Assembly (NCBI GenBank): GCA_963969595.1
Contig: OZ018416.1
Span: 932,501-996,500 of the forward strand
DNA from: Neckera pumila
Lineage: Eukaryota > Streptophyta > Bryopsida > Hypnales > Neckeraceae
DNA: 64,000 nucleotides
Reading direction: 5' to 3'
The notes beneath the pieces are model-generated. The model was not told the origin of the DNA. It worked only from the letters and a program-made list of their open reading frames with translations, and searched no databases. Each line of letters begins with the position of its first letter. Position 1 is the first letter of the stretch. Below, piece by piece: positions 23,968-35,403 of this stretch. Made by a program: the position numbers and the translations under genes.

Positions 23968-25318
23968 TTAATTCCTAAAGGACCAAACATAGCAATTTTG
24001 GGCAGTTTGCTAAGATTGGAATTTTTTATTTTTTTCATGGAAACTCTTACAAAATATGTGCCTAAAGAGTAGCTTTAACCCCTAAAGTACCAAACTCCCC
24101 TCGGGGTCACTTGGGATTTTGGGCAGGCTGTGCAACTTGAAATTTTGATCTGATTTTTTGAAATTTTTGAAGATAGGAAATGACATGAGCTTTCTAAAAA
24201 TATAATTTTTTTCCAATCAGTCCTTGAGAACAAAAGTAATGCCACCCTAAGTCAAAAAAGTAGTTCGCCGGGCAAACAAAAAAAGCTTTAAAAAATCAAA
24301 TTTGTTTTTTCAATTTTTTTTCTCAAAGATCATGTTTTTGTCTACATTAAAGCTTGATTCATTCTATTTGGACTCAAAACAAGACAATCTTGTTTTTCAG
24401 GCAATCTAAGCATCTTCAAAAACAACAACTTATAGAATTCATTTTTGAATGTAAGTTTTAAATTTTTTCCATTTTTTTTTTTGACAAGGTTAAGTTTGAT
24501 TGCAAGAACAATCCTACCGTTGGGATAATGGTGTTTTAATTCCACCTAAGAGCTATTAATGATTTAGTGTTTTGTTCAATTTTGGATCTACTTCTACTTA
24601 ACAGTTTTTTTATATATGAAAATCAAGCTTTGACATTCTGAAAAAAAAATTCTCGACTCTCAATTCAAATGTTCAATATAAATTTTTTTAACTTAATGGT
24701 GTGTAGTGCAAAAAGAATCCACAAATGGCCATTAAAGTCATCTGAAAGTGCAGGCCACAGTCCAAAAAAACTTCTTTTTCTAACTTCAAATGCTAATATC
24801 TTTCAATCCGTACGGTCAAACTTCATGAAATTTTTATCACATGATCTAAGACAAGTGAAGTACAAGATCCTATGGTTAGAGTCTTAAAAAAAAGTTCTTT
24901 TGGATTTAGGGAGTGATCTCAGCAAAAATGGCAGTTTTCAGTGGTTTGGAGCCAAAAACTGCCTTGGTATTTAAGGAAATAAGCCCCAACAATTTTTATA
25001 TTTTTGACTACATGCTTAAAGAGTTATTGCATGATAATGTAATTTTCATTGTTTGGTGGGCAATCCGGGCAGCTCCAAAAACTCCGTTAAAAATTAGTTT
25101 TTTAAGAAATAAAAATTTGAAACTGGTTTTGTAGATTTATGTATATATGGGAAGCTTTTAATCATTCCATTTAATTAATGAGATGAATGTTATGAGGAGT
25201 TTTAGTTTGCAAGTAGTTATGATTTTTATAAACTCCATATCTACCCGCAAATTGAAGCTCCTCATAATTTTCATCTCATTGATAAAAAGAGAATGATTCA
25301 AAGCACCTTTAGAGGTTA
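23968..25318. repeat. Older foldback-family copy, split by another element
   Basis: 23,968-24,074 and 24,977-25,318 together match one arm plus the centre of the foldback at 32,302-33,051. The left piece has CTAAAGGACCAAACATAGCA. The right piece has GACTACATGCTTAAAGAGTTATTGCATGAT, and 25,130-25,315 folds back on itself as the centre does. The outer right arm is missing. The interruption lies exactly where the intact arm reads CTTTAAGG. Confidence 0.65.
24075..24976. repeat. TTAACCCCTAAAG repeat family, subfamily II, copy 1 (nested)
   Basis: It starts TTAACCCCTAAAGTACC and ends in a decayed TTTAAGG terminus. The interior matches 36,202-37,430 (minus its own insertion) and about 54,100-54,525; shared landmarks are GACTCTCAATTCAAAT, ATGCTAATATCTTTCAATC and CAAGATCCTAT. 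Non-coding. It is inserted in the older foldback copy; a TTTAA direct repeat may be the target duplication. Confidence 0.6.
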
Positions 25319-27779
25319 GGTTCCAAAATACATCTTGCAAAATTGCCATTCTTACAATGTGGTCTATTACGTTTAACACAACAGTAGAATTGGTGTTATT
25401 TTGGACCTCCGTTTCTAATAATATGAACATCCATGGCCTGGAAGAGGCATGTGTAAAGAAAACTCTGAAGTACCTGTTGAGTATGCTTGCCCTTGATGAA
25501 AAAATGATTTTGTATGCAAGGCCGGATCTGATTAAGGAACCCATGGACTTTAACCCTTAAGTGTGACGGGTCTTCTGCAAGAGGGGACAGAAGAAGGAAA
25601 CAATCAAATGTTTAAGGTGCGCTGAATCGACCAGGAACGTGAGGCATCACCAATTCACCGTTTGATCTTCACGGCATTGGTCACTGCAATCGATTGGGAG
25701 TACCGTGAAACAAGAATTCATTGCCGATTGTGAGATTATGAGGTTTGACTACAAAACAAAGGGAGTTGACTTTCACGGGCAGCACGCTTCAGATTCATGT
25801 TCCAACCATTCTCATAGGCGCCTGAGGTCCGGAAAATTCTGGAAAAATGTGGAGTGCAAAGCGCAGCAAGTGAGGATTAGAAGAAATATGAAGGAGCAAA
25901 TATTGACATCCTACACTCACAAATATGCGCCTTGCAATTGTAAGTACGTCATGTGACAACTCAAGCAACCGCTGCTTCGGTCAGTTCACGCTGAGCTGTC
26001 ATCATGACCATTCCAAAAACCTGCAAACATGAATGCCTTGCCCTATTAACCATTGCTTTACTTTTTTGCATCTTCTGGTGAGTAGTCCAAAATAGATGAT
26101 GTCCGCTCTCCAGTGTCGACGTCTGAGCTGGCCACACAAGATTACTTTTATATTAGTGGTTCGACTTGAATACTGCCGAGAATGTGAAGCAGAGAATATA
26201 ATTGGAATTCATTGGTAGTAAAGAGTGGGACTACAGATGCGGCTGCACATTCCACCGCGGTTGTGCTCAATATTCAAACAAGGTAGCAAATCTTATAGGT
26301 ATATCAAAATTTTCAGTACATATGAATATGAATTCTTATAAAATGAGCGCTGAGCTCTACTGAGAGGAAACCCAGTCGCCGCTGAGAGGACGTCCGTCCT
26401 CTCAAGCTGCAAGTTCCTACTCACCTCTGACTCTGGAAAAACTGAAATGGCAAGTCACCGGGTCCAGCTACATTGAATCCAAGACTAGCTAGACAGAGCG
26501 CTATCTACAAGTCCCATATTAGTATTTACATATATTGCCCTTGAAGTCTACGTGCAGAACATGAAGACGCCAACATTCACCAAACTATCCTCTCTGCTTC
26601 TCCCTTCAATGCTACTGCCGACTTCATTGCCCTACATATAGAAAAATGCCTCCACACTGAGGGCACACTAGACTGGTTCACAGGTCCCTTACAGAAGCGG
26701 CATTTGCTTCGACGAAGGATTCGAACCAAGCCATGCACGCCTGGAACTAGGAACATGGGATTGTGACAAGTGTGTTTAGCGGATGAGAAGTCGGCAGTCT
26801 TTTAGTTTGGAACATTCTTGAATTGCCGTGCACCCTCTACTTTAGCTGATGCGAGTCATAAAAAAAGGGCAGAAGGACCCACAATGACGTCATCGAGGTG
26901 CCCAGAGAGGCGGGATCACGCATGAAGTTTAGGCTTCTTGAAATTTTTGTCACTAACTTACTTTTTGGCAGTACGCACTCAAAATTTTTGGCAATTCCAG
27001 ACACCTCTCATCCTTTTTATTTTTCAAAAAATATAGCACAAGTATTTCACTTGTGGACGCTCAATATCCAGTAAAGAACACTAGCACCTATCTACAGAAA
27101 AAAGGATGGATGAAAAACTTGAACAACGTCAGAGATATATAAATTTCCTTCTGTACATTGTCCACAAAGTGGACGTTGGCACGCTTAAGGATTAACTCCA
27201 TGAAGACTAGGAAGTTCTATATAATCAACGGCAATACAACATGGAAGCATCCAAGAGAATGCATTAATGTTTAGAATAGAGGACAAGGCTGAGAAGTTTA
27301 CAAAGTGAAAATGCATTATTGTGTATAATTAGAACGACAAAATCATTGGAAAGATTTCGGCGTATTACAATAGGGTGAACTATTTCCAAAATTTCATACC
27401 AAAGTAGGTTCTTAACATCATTGGTGCAAGGTTTTATACAAACAAATCTCAGAAGTATAATGCATGTTAGATTTCACTAATGCAGTGAAATTGCGGTTTG
27501 CAATGATCAAAGGCAAGAAGTTGCAAGGCGCATTGAGCAAGAAAAAAGAAAAAGACATAGACATCTGCAATGAATCAAGATAATCACTACATTGTCGATT
27601 GTACAATCTATGGAGTGAGTTTACATTCAACCAATCGCAAAGGTAACTCATTGATCCGGAATCTTTCATTAAATTCAAGGATTCAAAGAATTGGGATTTG
27701 AAAAAGGACAACATCAAACATGGCACATAAATTCTTCAAATGGTTGGGGAACTTGCCTTACATTTCTTGAACAAGATGC
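25319..27779. other. Intergenic; GC-richer island without a recognisable gene
   Basis: About 25,560-26,950 is GC-richer than its surroundings and holds an 83-codon plus-strand frame (25,705-25,956) with no known domain and a GTG start. A 24-nt hairpin GAGAGGACG..CGTCCTCTC sits near 26,383. It may be a relic of a gene or element, but I cannot identify it. Confidence 0.4.
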
Positions 27780-28150
27780 CAAATAGTATTATTCCTTCCG
27801 AACAAGCTGATTGCTATGGACTTTGTAGAGATATTGTATGAGGGAGCTTTGAAGCATTATTATTGGCACCATGACCACCATGAGCACCTCATTTTGATAG
27901 AAGATGGTGCACCAATACATGACAACAATGCACAATAGTTTTGGAAGGAACAATTTGGATTGAAAAAGGTTGAATTGCCAACAAGTTTTTCTAGCTTCAA
28001 TCTAATACCATAGAAAACGTATAGAAGCAAGTCAATGGATAAATGCAAAAAAGACATAGATCCTAAAACAATTACAAAATGTGACATCAATGAATTTGGC
28101 ATGGAAAGATATACTTCAAGAAAGTATCCAAAAGTTGATTTTTATAATGC
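27780..28150 (+). pseudogene. Decayed Tc1/mariner-type DDE transposase fragment
   Basis: One frame gives LILIEDGAPIH, the second DDE block of Tc1/mariner transposases, then FWKEQFGLKKVELP. After a one-base shift at about 28,008 it gives PIENV followed by a stop where family members have Trp, then KQVN. In-frame stops (TAG at 27,936 and 28,022) fit G-to-A decay of TGG or a similar codon. The Asp of the third block is not seen. The upstream DNA (from about 27,080) may be the N-terminal half but is too decayed to support. Clearly dead. Confidence 0.75.
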
Positions 28151-30952
28151 CAAAACCAATGGAAGCTGTGATAGCAACTTGAGGTGGTAGCACTCTATGG
28201 TACTAGTAGATATATACTACTTTGTTGCAAAATATAGTGAGTAAGAAATAAAATTATTGAATTCAAGTGTGGACATACATAGCTTTACCATGCATACTTT
28301 GAGGTAGCGACACTTCATAACTGATCTCCAAAAATTGCTAAATGTGGAGTTCTAGCGACCATGCCCAATTAAGGTGCAATTTCCACAAATGCCAATGGCA
28401 ACATAATGGGAAGTTTTCAATGCTCATTTGCGCAAAAAATAAAATATAACTTGCAAACTTTTGTAAAGAATTAAAACAATAGTTCTATTAAAAATTTGTA
28501 ACTTATTAATCTTAAATAAATATAAAAATACAAAATTTTCACAATCATTCAATTAGAAACATTCTTGCAATTATTTGATTGCATACATTCTCATAATTAT
28601 CTGACTAAGAATATTCTTGCAATTGTCTTGACTGCATATAATTTCAACTTTTCCTAGTTAGCACACACTACACATCTCATGACAACATCTTGACTTTGTA
28701 AGGCTATAGTATACATTGCAATGACAATTCCTCACAAATCCAACTTGAAACTAAACATGCCACCCCCCTTATGGCTTCAATAGCAATTGCCCGAGCTCTA
28801 AGGCCTAAATTTCTTTTTACACCTGCAGAACTAAATTATGCAGAGACTTGCAGATCACATGACCTTGCTACAAGTCTTGACTTGGTAATACTACCAAGGT
28901 ACAAGCCGTCTCAAACTCATCATGCTCACTATAAGATCAAAAAAGAAAGTTTACCTCCCACTCTTACTACAAAGTGTAAATTTACAACCCATGAATTGCA
29001 AATGGATTGCAGTGTTTGTCGTCAGTGCAAACCCATATTCAAGCGCAACCACCAACAACCCCTAAGTTTCCAAATCACCTAGGTGGATCTTTTCATATGA
29101 CATTATAGATCTAGCACCACTGAAAACAAATAAGCTTACAGAAATGAACTCCACCAACCTTGTTGAGAGCAGGGTTGAAAGCTGGGTTTAGAATCAAGAA
29201 GCAACTACCTTGTTTCAACAAAAGTTGTTGCGGCAACAACACTCTTACGCATGGTTGTCTCCAAAAGGGAGTCCACATGTTGAATCCTCTCCACCAGTCT
29301 GTCAATTTTACATGCCACCATATAAGTTCCCAACGTAATGCAACCTCCTAGAATGCAACCTCCTAGGACGCAACTTTTTATGAAACCTCCTTTAATAACC
29401 TCGTATTGCTGCACCCACTTAAAAAGACGTGCCACCCATCTCCAACTACCAGCCATCTCTAATTAAGTACAATAAATAAGACAAGAGGAAATGGAAGTAT
29501 TATAGACTTCCAATAATGGACTCCAATTAAGAATACAAAGTATAGTTGTTAACAAGAATGTTTTCACAAGGAGCTCAACCACCCAACCTTAGATAGAGAT
29601 CAATTTGCAAAGAAAGTTCCTCACTTTTGAGCTCTGTCTTATATAATATATAGAAAATATCAAAAATGACTACTAATCTTTTAAATAAACTAGGACTTCT
29701 TTTCTACCTTTAGCTTTATATCCTTTGCTCTATCTAGAACCATCCTTTAATGTAAAAGTCCTAGTTGTAATTCTCCAATCATATCTTATCCAAGTCTTGA
29801 TCTTCTACTTTGAGTTATCTAACTCCAAGTTCCAGTATACTTGTCTTTACTTGGAAGCTGTCTAATTCCAATGCACTAATCATCCAAGTAGAGTTGTCTA
29901 CTGCATAAATCTATCATTTAGAATATCTATCACTAGGTACTCCAATGTCCTTGGCATCCAACTAGAATTGTCTAACTCTAGTGTACAAATCCACCCCATA
30001 GAGATATCTATCTCTACGCAATCTTTGCTTGTCCGCTAGTGCACATTTCATCATGAATTAGTTCATCCGTCAATGCATTCATCCATCGAAGGTCATAACA
30101 TGAAGGTCTTGATACAATCATCATAATTATTTCATCTATCAATGCATTCATCCATCAAAAGGTTGTGACAAGGGTCATGACAGGAAGAAGCGGAGAGATG
30201 AAAGTGAGTTGCTCAAAGTTGAAAGGTCTTAGCAGATTGCTTGGAGTAGAGTGTTCAAAGCGGAGTGCTCAAAGTGGGCAGATCAAAACCGATAGCTTGA
30301 AGAGGACAACTCAAAGTGGGAAATTCAAAGCATTGTGCTCAAAATAGATAGCTCGAAGCGAATAGCTCTACTTTGAAGCTTGCCAAAAGGCAACAAGCGG
30401 GGACTTTGAAGCGTGCTAGAAGGCAATAAGAATTGATAGAGAACGTTGGGAAAACGTCAGCAATCATTAAGGCATGATGAAAGGGCATGGAGATGGACAA
30501 GTCAACTAGACTCAACTCAACATCTAGAGGCCAAGAAGGACCATTGGTGCAGCCAAAGCTGCAGATTGAAAAAGCATGGTAGGGACGAGACAAAGTTGTC
30601 AGAGACATGAATGCAGGAGGATATGAAAATGATTGATTACTAGAAAAGAGTGGATGAGTATGTGAACCATCATTGGGCACATTGTGAGCTTGACAGCTAA
30701 TCTTTGCGCAATCAAGAGTGAGATGAAGCCAAAGACCTTGAGATTAGCATGCTCTAGGAACTGTTGCAAAGACAATAACTAAAAATTCTTTGAATGTGAA
30801 GGAGATAGAGGCTCAAGAGGACGACATTTGGAGACAATTGAAAGAAGTGGTGGAGTTGAAGGACCATGTCACTCTTGCTAAGCGGGAATGTGATCATATA
30901 GATGGTAATTGGATAGATACAAATTATTGTCAATTGGGATAATACTACTTGA
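28151..30952. other. Repeat-derived spacer with small open frames
   Basis: No recognised gene. A frame at 28,771-29,082 (+, start ATGGCTTCAATAGCAATTGC) has no domain. About 30,175-30,400 has repeated GCTCAAAGTGG-like units of 15-20 bp. 30,780-30,945 reads as a short coiled-coil-like stretch (LKEVVELKDHV), probably a retroelement gag relic given the LTR-like block that follows. Confidence 0.4.
29205..29456 (-). CDS. Small hypothetical membrane protein frame
   Basis: An 83-codon ATG-started frame. It has an aromatic and basic N-terminus (MAGSWRWVARLFKW), then one hydrophobic segment with a repeated Cys-Gly-Gly pattern (CVLGGCILGGC, about residues 29-39), then an amphipathic C-terminus. I do not recognise it. 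The repeat arises from a short tandem repeat in the DNA (TAGGAGGTTGCAT), so it may be chance. It sits alone among repeats. The TAG stop also overlaps a possible splice donor. Confidence 0.25.
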   Translation of the reverse strand: MAGSWRWVARLFKWVQQYEVIKGGFIKSCVLGGCILGGCITLGTYMVACKIDRLVERIQHVDSLLETTMRKSVVAATTFVETR

Positions 30953-31238
30953 GTTGTTTGTATGATTTCTTTCTTCTTTTTCACCCAAAGGTAAAAAACT
31001 TGGACTATCTTCCCAAAGAATCTCTATGAAATGGTAGATAGTGTATAAAAGGAATCCAAATTGTTGTATGATTTACTCTTGTTATGAATTTGAAGTGCGC
31101 TTCATTGCAATTCCAACGCAATTTGCGGTTTCAAAATTGGTTCATTTTTTAGCTTCCTAAAGCTTCCTAAAGTTGCTGAACTTTTTAGTGAACACTAAAT
31201 GAAAAATTTATAAATGAACTGGACTAGATTGTACATAT
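30953..31238 (+). repeat. LTR-like block, copy 1 (direct partner at 63,479)
   Basis: About 290 bp matching 63,479-63,778 in the same orientation. It includes AAAGAATCTCTATGAAATGG, a TATA-like GTGTATAAAA, and CAATTTGCGGTTTCAAAAT. The TATA box with downstream sequence fits a retroelement LTR, but no terminal TG/CA pair, primer site or internal genes could be tied to it. Confidence 0.6.
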
Positions 31239-31450
31239 GTTTGTATGTGACATGAGAACAATTCCTCATGGAAATGGTTGTTTATATTTATGCCTAATTG
31301 TATATTTGTGTCTTTATATAAAATTATTAAGGATTAAAGATTACATTAATGATCATAATAAATATAATTTTATATATCATCATAATAATATTTAATGATC
31401 ATATTAATAATGTTCATATTTATATATCAATACCTTAAATGAGACTGACT

Positions 31451-31778
31451 GTTTGTTTGTTTGTTTGTTTGTTTGTAGCGTGGACAACTTCCTGACCGTG
31501 CGCCCCCCGGCCGCGTGCTTGGTACCATCGGAAAGCTCTCACCGAGGAGGGGTGCACCGGCTTGGTTTCGTGGCGTTTGGAGCGGTGGTGCAAAAGTTAT
31601 TGAATTTCAAAGTATTTATTGATTAAAAAATTAGAAAATTACTTTTACTTTTATTTTGGTGGCGTTCTTGCTACTGGGAGTGGAACCGGGAGTAGAACTG
31701 GGAGTAGAATCGGAAGTAGAACCAGGAGTGGAACCGGGAGTAGATGAAAATTGGGCCAACGGCACGGGGTCACACTAG
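31451..31778 (+). repeat. Dispersed 328-bp repeat, copy B
   Basis: The inverted partner of 417-744, same length. It begins with a GTTT tetranucleotide run, then the GC-rich core, an AT-rich middle, the 12-bp GGGAGTAGAACC units, and ends CACACTAG followed by T. Differences from copy A are mostly C/T and G/A, consistent with methylation-driven decay. Confidence 0.75.
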
Positions 31779-32301
31779 TATATATTATACAACGATGATG
31801 TAAAATCAAGAGGATTTTTCTAGGCTATGGAATTCTAATATATTTATACCAATATATATACCTTTATTTATCTACATCCATCCCCCCCTCTCTCTCTATA
31901 TATATTCACCTTTATACAATAGACTTGCGTAACTACCCCCCTCATTTTCATTTTATTTTTCTTCCATTTTGAACAATTTGTAGATGGTGTTTTTGAATAG
32001 ATAGTGATTCCTTACTATTAATGCATATGAATGAGGTATGTCTGGCATATGTCATAATATGACCCCATAATAATTTATCTTGTGTTAAAAAAACAAAAGT
32101 TGTCTAATTCCACTAAGATTTTCAGTTCAATCCAACGTCATCTTTAATTCAAGTTTGGCTACAGTTGTAGAAAAATAGGCATCCAATTAGGCCACTTGAT
32201 TTGTCCACGTAATATATGTCATCTCCTCTTTCCTTGAACGGTACTTCCTGTAAAAGCCTGATTTCTACCTCATTCCTTTCTGGCAATTTGGTATATTTTT
32301 A

Positions 32302-33051
32302 AACCCCTAAAGGACCAAACACCGTTTTTTGGCAACATAGCGATTTTAGGCAGCTCACTACGAACAAAGTTTTTATTTTTTTTCTTTGAAAATTTAACAA
32401 AACATGTGCCCAAGGAGTACCTTTAAGGTCCAACAAATCTCATACCTTTTGACTACACGGTCAAAAAGTTATTGCATGATATGTAATTTTCCGCGTACGG
32501 CGGGCAACCCGGGCAACTCAAAAAACTCCTTCAAAAAGCACTTTTTTGAAAAATGAAAAAGTTGGAAGTGGTTCTAAGGAAACATTTAAGAATGAAAAAG
32601 TTTGAATCACTCCATTTTGTTTAATGAGGTGAGAGTTATTAAGAATTCCAATTTGTGGGTAGGTTTAGAATCCAGAGAATCCATACCTACCCACAAACTA
32701 GAATTCTTAATAACTCTCACCTCATTAAATAAAATGGAGTGATTCAAACTTTTTCACTCTTAAATGTTTCCTTAGAACCACTTCCAACTTTTTCATTTTT
32801 CAAAAAAGTGCTTTTTGAAGGAGTTTTTTGAGTTGCCCGGGTTGCCCGCCGTACGCAGAAAATTACATATCATGCAATAACTTTTTGACCGTGTAGTCAA
32901 AAGGTATGAGATTTGTTGGACCTTAAAGGTACTCCTTGGGCACATGTTTTGTTAAATTTTCAAAGAAAAAAAATAAAAACTCTGTTCGTAGTGAGATGCC
33001 CAAAATTGCTATGTTGCCAAAAAACGGTGTTTGGTCCTTTAGGGGTTAAGT
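32302..33051. mobile_element. Intact foldback element (long inverted repeats, 10-bp target duplication)
   Basis: The two arms, each about 370 bp, are roughly 95 percent or more complementary. The termini are AACCCCTAAAGGACCAAAC and its mirror ending AGGGGTT. A loop of about 20 bp lies near 32,675. TATATTTTTA occurs directly before the left end (32,292-32,301) and after the right end (33,052-33,061), a 10-bp target-site duplication. A duplication of 9-11 bp with long inverted repeats is the signature of non-autonomous Mutator-like (MULE) elements. There is no coding frame, so it needs a transposase in trans. Transcription across it would give a long hairpin RNA. Confidence 0.8.
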
Positions 33052-34226
33052 TATATTTTTATGTCCTATGAATTGCCATGACTTTTTTATTATATAAAAA
33101 TTTATCATTACAAACAAATATTTTTTTATAACCTTTAATTTTCTTGAGTTCTACAATAATACGTAGTTGATGAAAAAATTCTTATCTTGCCAATGGATTT
33201 GACATTGCAATTTAGAATCACACTAAGTTAGTATGCATCTTCCATGGAGTAGTGCCATAAGATTTTACAACCATTATTCTTCTACCTTTTGGTCTTAATA
33301 CTATAAATAAAGAACACCAAGAAAGTACATAAGTTTGGCTTAAGAAAAATTGTATCAATTCATTATAGTATAACCAAAGTGCAACAATTGATTCTAGGTT
33401 ATTTTATAAACAATTGTTTTAGCATTTACAAGATTTTTAAATACTAATACTTAATGAAAGCTTCATCAATGTGAGCGCATAGATTAGAGATTAGAAGGAT
33501 ATTTTTTGAAAGGTTATAAGAACTTCACTTGTTAAGATTGAAAATCAATAACCACTAGCATCTGATTTTATAATTGTAGTCTCTAACAATGTCCTAAATT
33601 GTATATATAGTAAGATTTTGAAAAACATTCATCAAAATATAAAGTGAAGATGCTTCAGCCTTAAAGACATGAATTGTAAAATTATTTATTGTAAACATTT
33701 AGATATATTGTTAAGATTTCTTGAATTGTATTCAACAAGCAAGAATATTTTAAATTAGCAAAGTGGTTTTCATTGATGATTCCATGAAATTGAATAGAAA
33801 ACATAATCCTTATTCACTCAATATTCGAATATTTTATGAATTTATCACTTCTAAAAAATTGAAAGAGGTTTATTATATATTATCTATTTGGATGGATGTA
33901 AAATTTGGCTACTATATATTAAATTGTATATACTTTTAATCATATATTTTGATATAATACAATGCATTTATTATTCTCAAAAAGAGACATGAAATGGAAT
34001 TGTGTAGTATTGATGACAAATTATATATTTGTTGAACTTGACATTATTTGTGTCTTTTTTTTAAAAGTTCTTAACAAATAATATGGATTTTTTTTTAGGT
34101 TTTTGTGAAAAAAAAACTTTGAGATAAACAATATGGTTATGTCTCTTGGAATTAATTGCAAAAGATTAATATTGTAGTGGATTTTGATCATAGGATTCAT
34201 GGGTTATTGATGTATAGGAAGATATT
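33052..34226. other. Very AT-rich spacer, no gene seen
   Basis: Low-complexity AT-rich DNA upstream of the orphan gene model. There is nothing beyond scattered A/T runs that could serve as promoter sequence. Confidence 0.4.
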
Positions 34227-35403
34227 ATGGTGTTAACTGACCAAATTGTCCAACAAGGAAGTAGTAATTTTGACCAAACAAAAAATAGCTTTCAAGGACA
34301 AGAATCTTCATTATCTTCATTTTTAACATGGAATTTATTCCGACTTGCATTATTGTCTGCGTGTATGCTCTTTGCTATTCTCATTTCAACAATTTATAGC
34401 CTCAACCGAGCGAGTGGAGTACCATCTACGAGAGGAGGTTGGTTGGAGACTAAACAATCACCTTTGCACCATATCCTACTTCGAGACCAAACTTTATCCG
34501 ATGACCTAAAGTACAATTTTTACTCTTCTTTGCTCTTCAAATTTTTGAAATAAATTTTTAGCACTTCACTTTCAAGATGATTCAACTTTATGAACTGTAA
34601 AGTATACAAATAAGCTACAAATGTTTGAAAACTTCAAAACTTCATGATTGTATTTTTGTATCTATTTATAGAAATGCAGATTGTGGGCTGCTTCAAAAAA
34701 TCAATGAGAAGGCAACTATGGAGCTTAAGACTTTGGTAATTGCTGAAACAGTGGTACCTTGCCAAGACAAAGTATTGCTTTCAAAGTATGTCAAGGAGCA
34801 ATTGGATGCATCAAATGTTATATCAGATCAACAAAAGATAGCTGTAATGACAATGGTGGATATGTCACCTATAGAAGGAAGTGTAAACAAAGAAGATAAA
34901 GGAGTAGGAGGAAGTTTACAAAATACTGCTGTTATTGCATTATTAAAGATACACCAAAACAACATCCATTTTATGTTGATAGGGTAAGTTTATATTTTAA
35001 TAGAAAAATACAATATAAAAATTAGTTTTTATTTACATTGACTTTTCTTAGTTCATATAAATATCCTTGAAATTAAATGACAAATTCAAAGCGGATTGTA
35101 GAGTTCGTGTTGAGCCTCGGTTGGGATGGAGGAGGATATCACCTAAAGAGCGCAATGCTTGGAATGATGTTCTATCAAGAGTTCTTTACAATAAGGTTCT
35201 ACTAATCATTTACTATATTTATAATGTCATATTACTGTGTAATGTCATTTTAAACCACTTGTCAAATTGTTAATGCCATAGGAATGGTATTGCAGGTTCG
35301 TGGTGAAGCAAAGACCTTTTTGGCGTATGGTACTCCTACTAGACTTTCAGCAGAGTCCTTCAATTTTGAAGCCAACAGTATCTTATCCAACAATTTAGAT
35401 TGA
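34227..35403 (+). CDS. Orphan four-exon gene model with one transmembrane segment
   Basis: Exons: 34227-34510, 34672-34983, 35102-35195 and 35296-35403. All junctions are GT-AG and phases agree through to TGA, giving 265 residues. I do not recognise any domain. Residues about 36-58 form a strong hydrophobic helix (LFRLALLSACMLFAILI), preceded by a Gln/Ser-rich N-terminus, so a single-pass membrane protein is likely. Exon 2 encodes a soluble helical part (LLSKYVKEQLDASNV). Exons 3-4 encode a basic then polar tail (RLGWRRISPKERNAWNDVL; FLAYGTPTRLSAESF). Exon 3 uses an acceptor TTGTAG with a poor pyrimidine tract. It sits among transposons, is AT-rich, and could be a lineage-specific gene, an element-captured fragment or a lucky chain of frames. 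Confidence 0.5.

Noticed and set aside
26711..26725. GGATTCGAACC, the reverse complement of a tRNA T-loop (B box)
   Set aside because: Flanking bases do not form a T-stem, and no acceptor stem or D-arm is found at the right distance on the minus strand.
417..31778. The inverted 328-bp repeats as the ends of one 31-kb transposon
   Set aside because: Divergence between copies, no matching target duplication, and ordinary host genes in between make two independent insertions more likely.
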